64,000 nt of DNA from Flavobacterium sp. Root935 (GTDB taxonomy: Bacteria; Bacteroidota; Bacteroidia; Flavobacteriales; Flavobacteriaceae), in contig NZ_LMJL01000011.1 in NCBI RefSeq assembly GCF_001429295.1, positions 464 through 64,463 of the forward strand, given 5' to 3'. The notes below the pieces were generated by a model. The model was not told the DNA's origin, did not search any database, and was given only the letters and a program-made list of their open reading frames with translations. The number at the start of each line of letters is the position of its first letter. Within the stretch, counting starts at the first letter, position 1. A program made the translations under genes and the position numbers. This document shows positions 47,061-56,700 of the stretch, in pieces.

Positions 47061-47837
47061 CTAAACTAGTGTGCCGTTTTTTAGATTCTCTAAAATCATT
47101 CCTGAAAAAGGTTCTTTTTTCTTAACTTTAATTCTAACACGATCATTTGCTTCATCAATCATTTTTTTTGTTATTGAACCCATAGCATGAGGTAGTTTTG
47201 ATATTTGAAAAGACAAATCATATATATCAAAAATATCCTTTCGGTTTTGTTTTATATCTGCTCTTGTACCTAATTTAAGAACTTCAATAGTTTCACGTCC
47301 TCTTGAATGTAATGATATGGGATCAGATTTATAATAGGAAATAAATGTTGACGGATCTTCTTCGTAAGGGTTAATAAGATTACAGTTTTCAGCATTAATA
47401 CTACATGTAGGGCTAAAAGCTCTAATACCATTTATTGGAAATAAATTTCCTTTTTGGCCTGATTCATTGCAATCAGTGCATGATAATAATAAATTTCTCC
47501 ATCGATACGCAAGCCAATAATAACCAGGTCGACTAATTGGATCACCAGGATTTTGCTGCCATCCTTTTTTAGGTCTGAAATGTTCTATGACACCATTTTT
47601 AATAGCTTTTTCGCAAAAGCAACACTTTTCTCCCTGATTATTTATTAATTCATTTTTCCATTTAGTATATGATGGATGTGTAGGAAATACATATTCTCCA
47701 TTATTAAAAATTAAAGGATTACTTTTATATGCTTTAATTACATTGGCTTCAGCTACTCTCCATCGAGAAACCCCTTTATTAATTCCTATTTCGTATATAT
47801 CAACTGGTGGTAAATTATCTCTATTTATTTTTCTCAT
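47061..47837 (-). CDS. ptuB: Septu HNH nuclease, PtuB-like (TIGR02646 type)
   Basis: A 258-residue HNH endonuclease. The core has KC72-C-F-C75, then E85-H86-FRPK and SC120-TDC123-N, a zinc-ribbon beta-beta-alpha metal site; YYWLAYRWRNLLLSC matches the TIGR02646 family that includes PtuB. In Septu the nuclease associates with PtuA and degrades phage DNA. Its start overlaps the end of the ATPase gene by 4 nt, the classic Septu arrangement. No reverse transcriptase is adjacent, which excludes a retron effector reading. Confidence 0.88.
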   Translation of the reverse strand: MRKINRDNLPPVDIYEIGINKGVSRWRVAEANVIKAYKSNPLIFNNGEYVFPTHPSYTKWKNELINNQGEKCCFCEKAIKNGVIEHFRPKKGWQQNPGDPISRPGYYWLAYRWRNLLLSCTDCNESGQKGNLFPINGIRAFSPTCSINAENCNLINPYEEDPSTFISYYKSDPISLHSRGRETIEVLKLGTRADIKQNRKDIFDIYDLSFQISKLPHAMGSITKKMIDEANDRVRIKVKKKEPFSGMILENLKNGTLV

Positions 47838-49438
47838 TCTTTAGGTATTTTTGAAACCATATCTCTCAATAAACGGATTGTTTTAAAATCATTCAATGTT
47901 TCTCCACTTGGCAATAATCCTTCTTCTTTATCAATTTTTTTTAAGTATTCAATATCTTCTTTAGTAACTATTTCTTTTGAAAGGATTTCTTCTCGAATTT
48001 TCATGAAACCATCTAAGCTTGTTGGACGGACATTAGATAGTCCAAAATATTCACTCTGTAATACTTGATCAATTCGCCAATTTTTTATTTCATGACTTTC
48101 AGTATCAATTACAACTTGATTACCTTCTTTTCGATGAAGAAGAATTTCAGAATCAATTGAACTCTGAACAATCAAAGGGCTGTGTGTTGCTACAAAAATG
48201 TGACTTGCATAACCATTTGTATTAAATTTTTTTAAAAGTTCAATATAATCTCTTTGCCAATCAGGATTTAGATGTGTATCTGGTTCGTCAAGAAGAAATA
48301 AACATTCATCTGTTCCAGCAACTAATAAAAGCCCCAAAACAGTTAATAATTGTTGTTCTCCCTCACTTAATTGGTCAAATTCGATGAGATCTTCAATATT
48401 ATTTTTTTTAACCTTAAAAGTTATTGATTTAAGAACATCTATAATAGTTGCTGATTCAAGTGCATCAAAAAAATCAATTGGGTGTTCATAATACTTAACC
48501 ACTTCTTCTATAAATATGTCAAATTTTATTTTATTAAAGAGCAAAAATTCTTTCACAAATTTTCTATGATCTTCTCCTTCATTATCATAGTAAATTGGTT
48601 CTGAGCTATTATCAATCTGATGATTATAGAGACGAGTTAATAATTTATCTATTTTACCTTTAAGATTCCAAAAGGGGTTTTTGATTTCTTCTTTATCTCC
48701 AATGTTAGAAATCAAAAAATCCATTCCTTTATCTTTTCCATCTATATTAGAGTAATCCCATGCTGGATTATTGAAAAGAATACTAAAATTTTCAATACTT
48801 TCTATATCTAAGTAATTTGTAAATAAATCTTCAATTTTATCTGTGAAGTCAAGATGCTTTCTAAATAAAATAAGAGTTAATAAAAACAATTGACTATGAT
48901 GGTTTTCTGTAAAAAATATTCTTCTTAATCCAGAATCCGGTTCTTCTTTTTTTATACGATGAAAATTTTTTAAAATATCTTTTTGCTGATGTTCGTGTTC
49001 TTTTAATATACTTCCAATTCTTTTATTTTCTCCTGAATAATAACCAATAATATATTTTGGAATATATTTTATTTTTCGATTAGTAATGAATTCTTTAAAA
49101 GGAAGTATTTCAAATGGAACTTCTTCTGAAGAACCTACTGGCTTTATTTTTAATATGAAATTAGTTTCATTACATTCAATTAAAATATCATTATCATAGC
49201 ATTCGTAATTAATAATATATTGAAATCTTTTTCGTTCAGTTCCATATTCCCAATAAACAAATTCTTCTTCTGTGTTTAGTAAATCAAAATTTTTGAATAA
49301 TAATCCTAAAATTTCTATTAGGTTTGATTTGCCCATGCCATTTTTTCCAACCAAAAGAGTAATAAGATTTGAATTGAATTTCAGATCAATTTTTTTTAAG
49401 TTTTTATATTCTGAAACCCACACTGATTTAACTTTCAT
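47834..49438 (-). CDS. ptuA: Septu ATPase, PtuA-like
   Basis: A 534-residue SMC/Rad50-like ATPase. Walker A is G31-K-N-G-M-G-K37-S; the signature is LSEGEQQLLTVLGLLL, Walker B is CLFLLDEPDTHLNP, and the H-loop is VATHSPLIVQS. The middle (about 150-330) is a helical insert. The C-terminal tail (after GLSNVRPTSLDGF) is typical of PtuA. The gene is strongly AT-rich by eye. It lies 7 nt after hsdS and overlaps ptuB by 4 nt. In known Septu systems ATP binding controls PtuB activity. Confidence 0.88.
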   Translation of the reverse strand: MKVKSVWVSEYKNLKKIDLKFNSNLITLLVGKNGMGKSNLIEILGLLFKNFDLLNTEEEFVYWEYGTERKRFQYIINYECYDNDILIECNETNFILKIKPVGSSEEVPFEILPFKEFITNRKIKYIPKYIIGYYSGENKRIGSILKEHEHQQKDILKNFHRIKKEEPDSGLRRIFFTENHHSQLFLLTLILFRKHLDFTDKIEDLFTNYLDIESIENFSILFNNPAWDYSNIDGKDKGMDFLISNIGDKEEIKNPFWNLKGKIDKLLTRLYNHQIDNSSEPIYYDNEGEDHRKFVKEFLLFNKIKFDIFIEEVVKYYEHPIDFFDALESATIIDVLKSITFKVKKNNIEDLIEFDQLSEGEQQLLTVLGLLLVAGTDECLFLLDEPDTHLNPDWQRDYIELLKKFNTNGYASHIFVATHSPLIVQSSIDSEILLHRKEGNQVVIDTESHEIKNWRIDQVLQSEYFGLSNVRPTSLDGFMKIREEILSKEIVTKEDIEYLKKIDKEEGLLPSGETLNDFKTIRLLRDMVSKIPKE

Positions 49439-49445
49439 AACTTTA

Positions 49446-50660
49446 TTATTTCTTATTTTTCTTTATTGACATACCTTTCAAATCTTGTACTGGTGGTGGT
49501 AATTTGTTGGTATGACTATCACTATCCAACTGCGATACTAACTCACCTTTAAAAGTTTTAGCCAAAATGGAAGGAGAAAGTTTTTCCAACGAAGTTTCCT
49601 TAAGAACACTTAACGAATTCAAAGTAATATTAAAGCCTTTTAGGAAATTTTCTGCGAAATTTTGAATTTTGATTGGGGCAATTGGCATTCTTATTTCTGA
49701 TAATGCTTTAAAATATAACCGTGCTCTAACACTGCCTTTAGTATTAGCACCAATTTCTAACAATCCTTGCTCTGATTTTAAAAAATTCAACAGCAACCTT
49801 GAGGAAAGATGCTTGTTAACTCTAAATACAACATAGTCAGGGCTAGTAAGAGCATTTTCAATTCCATCATATATTGCAATTGATCCTATATTAACTCTCA
49901 TCGTATTGTATATGAAATCTCCAGGCCTTACAATTTTGTATTTTTCAAAAGATTCTTTTTGTCCAATCCTTAAGTCTGTTATGCCTTCTTTAGCAGAAAC
50001 ACCAATAAGCCTTAGATTTTTCCAATTGGTTCCAATTCTATCAGTTCCCTCTTCTAAATATTTCCCTATTTTTTCTCTGTCATGAAATTTATTGTTCTTT
50101 AAATCGGTCAAACAAGAATATGTCAAACTATTTGAAATGTTCTTTAAATTCTCAATTCTTGTTTTTATGCTTTCGTGCTGAGCAAAAAGGGTATCTAACT
50201 TATCTGCAATACGATTTTGTTCTTCAAGAGGTGGGATTGGAAAATCTATTTCTTTTAATATTGCAAAATGCCTGCTGTATCCGAGATTAGGAACTTTTAG
50301 ACTTTTAAAATAATAATAATAAAATTTAGGATTATAAAATGGTTTAGGTTTTAAAACTTTTGTTCCATCTGCACCAGTAGCGAAAGGAAAATCAATATAT
50401 TTTACATTTCGAGTGTGATCTCCAAAAATAATTACAGGCAATTCACCCTTGTATAGTAAATCTTCATCATTTACAAAACCTGAAATAAATTTATCACCTT
50501 GATCAACGACTGGAAATTTACCTTCATCAAAATAATCTTTTGATTTTAATTTTGTAAATGATCCTGCTTTTTCAAGTGTGTCTTCAATTTTAAGTTTTTC
50601 CCAACCATCAAATAATTTTGGTTGAACTTCATTTATATTTATATCACCTCTACTTGCCAT
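49446..50660 (-). CDS. hsdS: type I restriction-modification specificity subunit
   Basis: A 404-residue HsdS. The first target-recognition domain runs to about residue 145 (GYSRHFAILKEIDFPIPPLE), followed by the conserved helix EEQNRIADKLDTLFAQHESI. A second domain runs from about 200 (YNTMRVNIGSIAIYDGIENA; KALSEIRMPIAPIKIQNFAE) and a shorter C-terminal conserved helix follows. The two domains each recognise half of a bipartite DNA site, which cannot be predicted here. The gene shares one nucleotide with the hsdM stop region, so translation is coupled. Confidence 0.93.
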   Translation of the reverse strand: MASRGDININEVQPKLFDGWEKLKIEDTLEKAGSFTKLKSKDYFDEGKFPVVDQGDKFISGFVNDEDLLYKGELPVIIFGDHTRNVKYIDFPFATGADGTKVLKPKPFYNPKFYYYYFKSLKVPNLGYSRHFAILKEIDFPIPPLEEQNRIADKLDTLFAQHESIKTRIENLKNISNSLTYSCLTDLKNNKFHDREKIGKYLEEGTDRIGTNWKNLRLIGVSAKEGITDLRIGQKESFEKYKIVRPGDFIYNTMRVNIGSIAIYDGIENALTSPDYVVFRVNKHLSSRLLLNFLKSEQGLLEIGANTKGSVRARLYFKALSEIRMPIAPIKIQNFAENFLKGFNITLNSLSVLKETSLEKLSPSILAKTFKGELVSQLDSDSHTNKLPPPVQDLKGMSIKKNKK

Positions 50661-52120
50661 TACCTTAATTCTTTTATCATGGCATTTAATTGCTCAGTAA
50701 TACTTTGCAATTCTAAAAGTGCATATTTGGCAATATCAATCGGCTCATCTAAATCTTCAGCGCTAGTTAAAGAGCTATCTGCAATTAAACCAAGATCTAA
50801 ATTGTAATTCTTTTTCTCAATTTCGGCACGAGATACACACTGCCATCTTTCGTCCTTAATAATTTTTCTTTTTTCATCAGAAACCAAGCCATCATACTCT
50901 TTCTCCACTTTATCCAAAGGTATTCCACCAGTATATGCTAAAACAAAATCTTCAAAAGCTTTTTCTGTAAATGGTGTACGTTTACCGTAATTTGGTGCAT
51001 TTGTACGCATATCATAAAACCAAACATTTTTAGTGTTATTGGTTTCAGTTTTTTCTCTGGTAAAAAATAGCACGTTTGTTTTTACACCTGCAGCATAAAA
51101 AATACCAGTTGGTAAACGTAAAATAGTATGTAATTTACATTTATCCATTAAGTCATGACGTATTTTTTGCCCATCACCGTCTTCAAACAAGACGTTGTCA
51201 GGTAGAACTACTGCAGCTCTTGCCTTTCCATCTTTTTTTAAGCTACGATAAATATGTTGCAAAAAGTTCAACTGTTTGTTACTCGTCGGAAATGTAAAAT
51301 CATCACGCGTTGGACGTTCACCACCTTGCTTAGTTCCAAATGGAGGATTTGCTAGCACACCATCAAAATCTTTCAAGCTTTTACCAAATTCTGTCAAAGT
51401 ATCATTTAGATAAATAGTACTTTCCATTCCATGTAAACGTGCGTTCATCAATGCTAATCTATGCGCATCTGGAACTAATTCTACACCCGAAAAAGCTTGT
51501 GTTATTTGAAATTCTCGATCTTTTTCAGATAGATGATAGTAATTATCGTATTTACTTCTTAGATAATGATCTGCGGAAATCATAAAACCAAAAGTTCCTG
51601 CAGCAGGATCTGTCCAACGCTCTTTTAATTTCGGTACCATCAAATCAACCATTATGTTAATCAAAGGGCGAGGAGTAAAGTATTGTCCAGCACCACTTTT
51701 CTTCTCGCCTGCATTTTTCTCTAACAAGCTCTCGTATATGTCTCCCATCACGTCACGATCGTCTTCTTCGTACCAATCCAGTTTATCGATTGCTGTGATA
51801 AGAGAACGGAAATTTACTGGTTTACGTAAACTTGTAGAGGCGTTGCTGTATATTTCTTTGATACTATTACTTTTAGTTTTGTCGCTAACAGTTGCTAAGA
51901 ATTGACGATAACGAGCGAAAGCTTCATTATTGTCGTGTTCGTTTACAAAATATTGCCATTGAAATTCTAGTGGAATTTGATCATCAAAACCTTTTACTTC
52001 ACTTAGTTTTAAAAAAAGAATATAGGTCAATTCATTTAAGTATTCGTGATAGGTAACACCATCATCACGTAATACATTACAAAGATTCCAGAGTTTATTA
52101 GCTATTTCTTGTGCACTCAT
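50660..52120 (-). CDS. hsdM: type I restriction-modification DNA methyltransferase subunit
   Basis: A 486-residue N6-adenine methyltransferase. The N-terminal helical part is followed by GAGQYFTPRPLI, motif I DPAAGTFGF at 171-179 and motif IV N258-PPF, all intact. It methylates adenines at the site chosen by HsdS and protects host DNA. It is 80 nt downstream of the hsdR stop, with a short GAGGAAATTCCTC palindrome in the gap. Confidence 0.95.
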   Translation of the reverse strand: MSAQEIANKLWNLCNVLRDDGVTYHEYLNELTYILFLKLSEVKGFDDQIPLEFQWQYFVNEHDNNEAFARYRQFLATVSDKTKSNSIKEIYSNASTSLRKPVNFRSLITAIDKLDWYEEDDRDVMGDIYESLLEKNAGEKKSGAGQYFTPRPLINIMVDLMVPKLKERWTDPAAGTFGFMISADHYLRSKYDNYYHLSEKDREFQITQAFSGVELVPDAHRLALMNARLHGMESTIYLNDTLTEFGKSLKDFDGVLANPPFGTKQGGERPTRDDFTFPTSNKQLNFLQHIYRSLKKDGKARAAVVLPDNVLFEDGDGQKIRHDLMDKCKLHTILRLPTGIFYAAGVKTNVLFFTREKTETNNTKNVWFYDMRTNAPNYGKRTPFTEKAFEDFVLAYTGGIPLDKVEKEYDGLVSDEKRKIIKDERWQCVSRAEIEKKNYNLDLGLIADSSLTSAEDLDEPIDIAKYALLELQSITEQLNAMIKELR

Positions 52121-52200
52121 TGCTTATTAATTGCGAGGAAATTCCTCAAATTATTTGTTAGGGGTATTATATTTTCTGCAAAGAAGGGAAAAAATTTTGT

Positions 52201-55200
52201 TTATGCAGTATATAAATTTTCATTTAATGTCGATAAAATTTTATCTAAATCATTTTCGAATATTTTATTCAATCTTGTGAATCCTCCTTCATCACTAAAT
52301 GGTTTTGAATCTAAATCAGCCTTTGTTAGTACAGTTTCTACTAATAACTGTTTTTCAAAACGATCTAACCATTTTAATTGGGTAGCATTCCATTTACGAC
52401 TATTTTTTATTTTATTAATAGCATTTTTAATTCGATCTTCATGACTTACTAAATCAGTATCTAAAGCCAATGTTCTAATAAAGGATATAATATCAGCAGC
52501 TAAATCTTGATTTTTTACTGTTTTCCATGCTGTCGAAAGTGTAATTTCATTATAGCCTTTTTGATCCAGTAAAAGCTTTAATTCTTTAAGTGATTTACGG
52601 TCAAGGTCAGCTGGTTTAGTGCAGATCGTTTTTAATGCCAAAATTTGGTTGCGGTTTTCTTCAATAAATTTTTTGAAACCTTGAATATAATCTTCTGGTT
52701 TTTCAGCCTTTCCATAACCACGTTCGATCCCAGTTACTTCATCAAAATGCTCAGAAACTAATTGCATTTTTGGTTGATATATCTTTTTATCTAGAAAATC
52801 CCATAAGCTAGTATAAGTTACAAGTACCTTTTTTATGTTTTCGTTTTCTATTTGTAATAAATTTTCAATAAATTCTTCGGGTGTTTCTCCTTTAGCCAAA
52901 TACATAAATTGTTCAATTTGACCATCGTTAATTTGTTTCTTTTTACGTTGTAATTTGGCTACAATCTGTTCAATTTGCTTTCTAGCACGTTCAGGAGTTT
53001 CGATAAATTCTAATTCTTCAATAAGTTGCTGAAAAGAAATTGAGGGATTTGAAACTGTTTTCATTTGTGTATAATCCTGCAAAGCTTCATAAACACGGAC
53101 AGCATCATAAATTCTGAAAAACTGTTTTCCAATTTTTGTACATAATCTCGTAGCTCTTCCCAACATTTGTTCAAAAAGTATCCGTGAACGTACTCTACGA
53201 AGAAAAACTAAATTTACTATTTCAGGCACATCAATACCAGTCGTTAGTAAATCGACTGTAACTACTATATTTGGAAACTTTTCGTTTTTAAAACGTTTAG
53301 TTAAATTTTCTACATCGTAAACATTGCCAGTAAGTTTTTGTATAGAATCTTGTGGAACTTCAACGCCAATTGCTTCAAATTCTTCAAACAATAATTGAAC
53401 AATTAAATCTGCGTGACTATCACGAACAGCAAAAATTAATGTTTTTTCATCACCTTCTGGATCCAGTTTTTGAACTAATTCCTTAATAACTGCTCTATTG
53501 AAAGATTCTGTAATTACTAATTTATTGAATTGTTCAATTTCAATATGTAGTTCATCTTCTAATTCGGCTAGTTCTTCAATTTCATTAGTTTCAGAATTTA
53601 ATATTTTTGGTTTTTCACCCTTCTCCCATAAAATTCCTTCTTCACTTAATCTAGTTTTTATGATGTATGGAGGTTCATGATCATTTAAAAAGCCATCGAT
53701 AACTGCTTCACGATAGGAATAATTGTGCACTGGTTTACCAAAAATTTCAGTTGTATGAAGGGCAGGTGTTGCAGTTAATCCAACAATGTATGAATTAAAA
53801 TATTCAATAACTTTTTTGTATTGTCCCACATAGTCATTCTCGTCTTTAAAAGTTAAATCTTCTTCATTGATTTCTTTATCTAAGTTATAACCTCTGTGAG
53901 CTTCATCAATAATAATACAGTCGTAAGTATCAATTGGTAAAACATTATTTTCTGAATAGAATAATCTTTTTACCATACTTTGTACAGTTGCAAAATGAAG
54001 TCGCGTGTCCGATTCGGGAATGACATTTTTCATTTCCTCCATTTTATAAATGTTAGCAAATGTATTAATGTCTTCTACTTTATTATCTTTAAAACTTCCT
54101 AAAGCTTGGCTTGCTAATAATCTTCGATCTGTTAAGAATAAAATACGTTTAAAACGATCCGATTTAATCATTCTGTAAACAAAACCAATAGTTGTTCTTG
54201 TTTTACCAGTTCCTGTTGCCATAACTAATAGAGAACGCTTGTCGTCTGGATTATTGATGATTTTATCTTCAACAGCTTTTATTGCATCAATTTGATAATA
54301 GCGTAATGCCAAACCGTTAGGATCTTGTAAATAATCATAATCGCTTTGCTCTAATCTTATATTTGCTTTATCAATATCTCTGTTAAATAATTCTACTATT
54401 CCTTCAGGAGATATCCAGCCTCGTAATGCATGTGCTCTATTACGATCTTTTCGAACATCTAAAAACCAAATACCACTTCTTGTTTTTATCTGCTCCAAAT
54501 AAGTTCTTCCATTTGTCGAAAATAGAAATGGAACTTTATAAGAATTCCATTGCCCTAATGTTTTGAAATTTGATGTAACTTCTAAACATTCAGCATAAAT
54601 TTTAGATTGATGCAAATCGGTTGAAATATCTGTAGCGTATTTTTTTGCTTCTACAATTCCATATAATTCTGTTCCAACGAAGAGAGCATAATCTGCCCAT
54701 TTACCATTGCAAGGCCATTCTGCAATAGCTTTATTTTTACCTTTTTCAGGAAGTGTTTTGTTGTTTTTATAGTTAATAGAAATTGAATCACATTCCCAAC
54801 CTGCAATAGATAATTGATGATCAATTAATAGTAACCGAGTGTCGGCTTCATTTAAGCTTATTTTGCTCGCATTTTGATTAGATTTTACTTTACGAGTTGA
54901 TATAACAGCTGATGAATCATTTAAAGAAGCAATTTTGGTTTTGTAATCTGTTACTTCCTTTGAAAGTTTATTTAATTCATTATTTAATGTTTCAACAGTT
55001 TTGGCATGATCATTTTCAGGAAGGATATAATCTTCTCTTTCTAAAAAATTATTTTCATAAGTTTCATAGAACCATCGGGCTAATTGATAGCATTTTTTTA
55101 GAACAAATAAAGCTTCTCTATCAGAACTATTTCCATCATGAGTTGCTCTATTTCCTGATTTTCTAACGGAATGAAGTAAATCTTTTACAACTTCAGGTAT

Positions 55201-55419
55201 ATTGTTATTATAGTATAATTGATTAATACGTTCAACTTGGTTTCCTTCAAATGAGCCTAAATCTTCAAATTGCCATACTAGGATAGACATTTTTTCAGAA
55301 AATAAACGTGATTTTGCTAAAGAAGAACTTGGGTCAAAATGGTATAACTTTTCAGAAAGTTCACTTATAGCAAAAAGTTCAGGATAATTTTGTTCTAAAA
55401 AAGAAAATTGGGATACCAT
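52201..55419 (-). CDS. hsdR: type I restriction endonuclease subunit
   Basis: A 1072-residue HsdR, the ATP-dependent translocase and nuclease of the type I complex. The N-terminal nuclease has a PD-(D/E)xK pattern at about 240-260 (ADYALFVGTELYGIVEAKK). Helicase motifs follow: Walker A MATGTGKTRTT near 400, IIDEAHRGY near 505, LTATP, and LTTGIDVPEIVNLVF...EQMLGRATR. The residues needed for cleavage and translocation appear intact. It is the first gene of the island's operon; a remnant-filled gap of about 440 nt lies upstream. Confidence 0.95.
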   Translation of the reverse strand: MVSQFSFLEQNYPELFAISELSEKLYHFDPSSSLAKSRLFSEKMSILVWQFEDLGSFEGNQVERINQLYYNNNIPEVVKDLLHSVRKSGNRATHDGNSSDREALFVLKKCYQLARWFYETYENNFLEREDYILPENDHAKTVETLNNELNKLSKEVTDYKTKIASLNDSSAVISTRKVKSNQNASKISLNEADTRLLLIDHQLSIAGWECDSISINYKNNKTLPEKGKNKAIAEWPCNGKWADYALFVGTELYGIVEAKKYATDISTDLHQSKIYAECLEVTSNFKTLGQWNSYKVPFLFSTNGRTYLEQIKTRSGIWFLDVRKDRNRAHALRGWISPEGIVELFNRDIDKANIRLEQSDYDYLQDPNGLALRYYQIDAIKAVEDKIINNPDDKRSLLVMATGTGKTRTTIGFVYRMIKSDRFKRILFLTDRRLLASQALGSFKDNKVEDINTFANIYKMEEMKNVIPESDTRLHFATVQSMVKRLFYSENNVLPIDTYDCIIIDEAHRGYNLDKEINEEDLTFKDENDYVGQYKKVIEYFNSYIVGLTATPALHTTEIFGKPVHNYSYREAVIDGFLNDHEPPYIIKTRLSEEGILWEKGEKPKILNSETNEIEELAELEDELHIEIEQFNKLVITESFNRAVIKELVQKLDPEGDEKTLIFAVRDSHADLIVQLLFEEFEAIGVEVPQDSIQKLTGNVYDVENLTKRFKNEKFPNIVVTVDLLTTGIDVPEIVNLVFLRRVRSRILFEQMLGRATRLCTKIGKQFFRIYDAVRVYEALQDYTQMKTVSNPSISFQQLIEELEFIETPERARKQIEQIVAKLQRKKKQINDGQIEQFMYLAKGETPEEFIENLLQIENENIKKVLVTYTSLWDFLDKKIYQPKMQLVSEHFDEVTGIERGYGKAEKPEDYIQGFKKFIEENRNQILALKTICTKPADLDRKSLKELKLLLDQKGYNEITLSTAWKTVKNQDLAADIISFIRTLALDTDLVSHEDRIKNAINKIKNSRKWNATQLKWLDRFEKQLLVETVLTKADLDSKPFSDEGGFTRLNKIFENDLDKILSTLNENLYTA

Positions 55420-55601
55420 TCTTGTACTTAAAGTTTTTCGTTAATTAAATCTTTCTTTAGAAAAATACTTACATACAAACATACATAAAAAGCTTTTAAT
55501 TTGAATTGTGGAAAACCGTAATCTAATATAAATTCTATCAGTCTTTTGAGAAGATATTATAAAAACAAAAAACCTTCAACAAAAGTTGAAAGTTCAAAAT
55601 T
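55420..55601. other. upstream region of the defence operon
   Basis: About 180 nt upstream of hsdR with no supportable gene. It should carry the operon's promoter, but I see no clean TAnnTTTG box with a TTG element on the minus strand. A short hairpin AACCTTCAAC/GTTGAAAGTT lies near 55571. Confidence 0.4.
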
Positions 55602-55609
55602 CATCTTGA

Positions 55610-55814
55610 AAAAAACAACGCTGGATTATCTTTCTCAATATGTTTCAAAAGTGAAATTTCATATTGGTTCAGAAAATATTAGATTCAAATAGCAATCTCT
55701 AGAATAGGAGCCAGAAAAGCTGCGGAAGAAGAAGTCGCTTATTTTGGCGAAAAACCAAAATTGAACTTTGTGTATCAGATTGATAAAAAAGATTGGAAAA
55801 CACAAAAGCCCTAA
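55610..55814 (+). pseudogene. degenerate gene remnant at the right edge of the island
   Basis: One frame reads KKTTLDYLSQYVSKVKFHIG then stops after NIRFK; another frame continues RIGARKAAEEEVAYFGEKPK to a stop at 55812-55814. The two pieces lie in different frames with a stop between, and neither has a start and signal of its own. The composition is protein-like, so it looks like the 3' remnant of a decayed gene. The family is not recognised. Confidence 0.45.
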
Positions 55815-55837
55815 ACATTCTCGTTTAAGGCTTTTGT
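55802..55837. terminator. bidirectional terminator between remnant and DUF4249 gene
   Basis: ACAAAAGCCCTAAAC (55802-55816) pairs with GTTTAAGGCTTTTGT (55823-55837), one mismatch, with A and T runs on either side. It lies 20 nt after the stop of the DUF4249 gene on the minus strand and terminates the sigma-receptor operon. Confidence 0.8.
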
Positions 55838-55856
55838 ATTTTTATGGATAACCATT

Positions 55857-56696
55857 TTACTTCACCAAATAATCAACCTGATCAGCTTCGCAAAGTCTAA
55901 AATAACCCATTGCATAATTATTGGCATTGTTGGTATTGATTATATTCCCGCGAATGTTTCCAGGAGGAACAGAAAACGGATTTGAATTTGAAGCTTCTAA
56001 AATTAATTTCATGTAATTGAAAAAGTTTTTAGAAACACCTCTATGTGTAATTTTTACCGTATTTCCTGACTTCATATCTTCATCGGAAAACCTTGTACTG
56101 ATTTCATTTCCATTATAAAATTCATCGTTTGTGATTTCATATTCTGGAAAAATTAAAAACTCACTTTGATAATCGGTTAAATAAAAATTCACTTGATCTG
56201 CGGGATCAGTATAGTAAAAAGTCAGTTCAATTACATCTTCTCCTCCAAAATCTGGAACAATGGCTTGGTCCACTTTCGTAATTGGCGTTACAGAAGTTAG
56301 TTTTTCAGTTGCTGTAAAACTTTGTCCTTCGGCTTCAACAAATAATTTATAATCCATATCGATTACAGGAACAAAATTATTGCATTTGTAAACCCCTGCT
56401 TCAGATTCAGTAAAAGTAAAAACGTCGCCATTACTATTTTCAACACGCACTTGAGCTCCCGAAACTTTTGGTGTTGTATCGTTGTAATAAGGAGCCGTTT
56501 TACTGATTTTTATAGTTTGTTCATTTCCTGCAGTTCCTTTTTTCCAGATAATTTCAGCATCAATTACCAATCTTGTTTCGCCAGTTTCCAAATCAAGGTT
56601 TACAACATCTTCACAAGAAGTAAAAGACAAAGCCAGGAAAAGTGTTAGTAATGCCAGCGCTTTGTTTATTGTACTATATTTTTTTAATCTGTTCAT
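55857..56696 (-). CDS. DUF4249 domain-containing lipoprotein
   Basis: A lipoprotein encoded next to a TonB receptor. The start at 56696 (MNRLKKYS) is chosen because it gives a lipoprotein signal (LTLFLALSFTSC) and begins 4 nt after the receptor stop; a longer frame from 56783 would overlap the receptor gene. The mature part begins EDVVNLDLETGETRLVIDAE, then IKISKTAPYY and ends GYFRLCEADQVDYLVK, the DUF4249 pattern. These proteins are thought to act with their TonB receptor at the outer membrane; the ligand is unknown. Confidence 0.88.
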   Translation of the reverse strand: MNRLKKYSTINKALALLTLFLALSFTSCEDVVNLDLETGETRLVIDAEIIWKKGTAGNEQTIKISKTAPYYNDTTPKVSGAQVRVENSNGDVFTFTESEAGVYKCNNFVPVIDMDYKLFVEAEGQSFTATEKLTSVTPITKVDQAIVPDFGGEDVIELTFYYTDPADQVNFYLTDYQSEFLIFPEYEITNDEFYNGNEISTRFSDEDMKSGNTVKITHRGVSKNFFNYMKLILEASNSNPFSVPPGNIRGNIINTNNANNYAMGYFRLCEADQVDYLVK

Positions 56697-56700
56697 CGCA

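Noticed and set aside
47061..49438. ATPase plus HNH pair as retron-type effectors
   Set aside because: The same protein pair occurs in some retrons, but no reverse transcriptase or msr/msd-like region is adjacent, so Septu is the better call.
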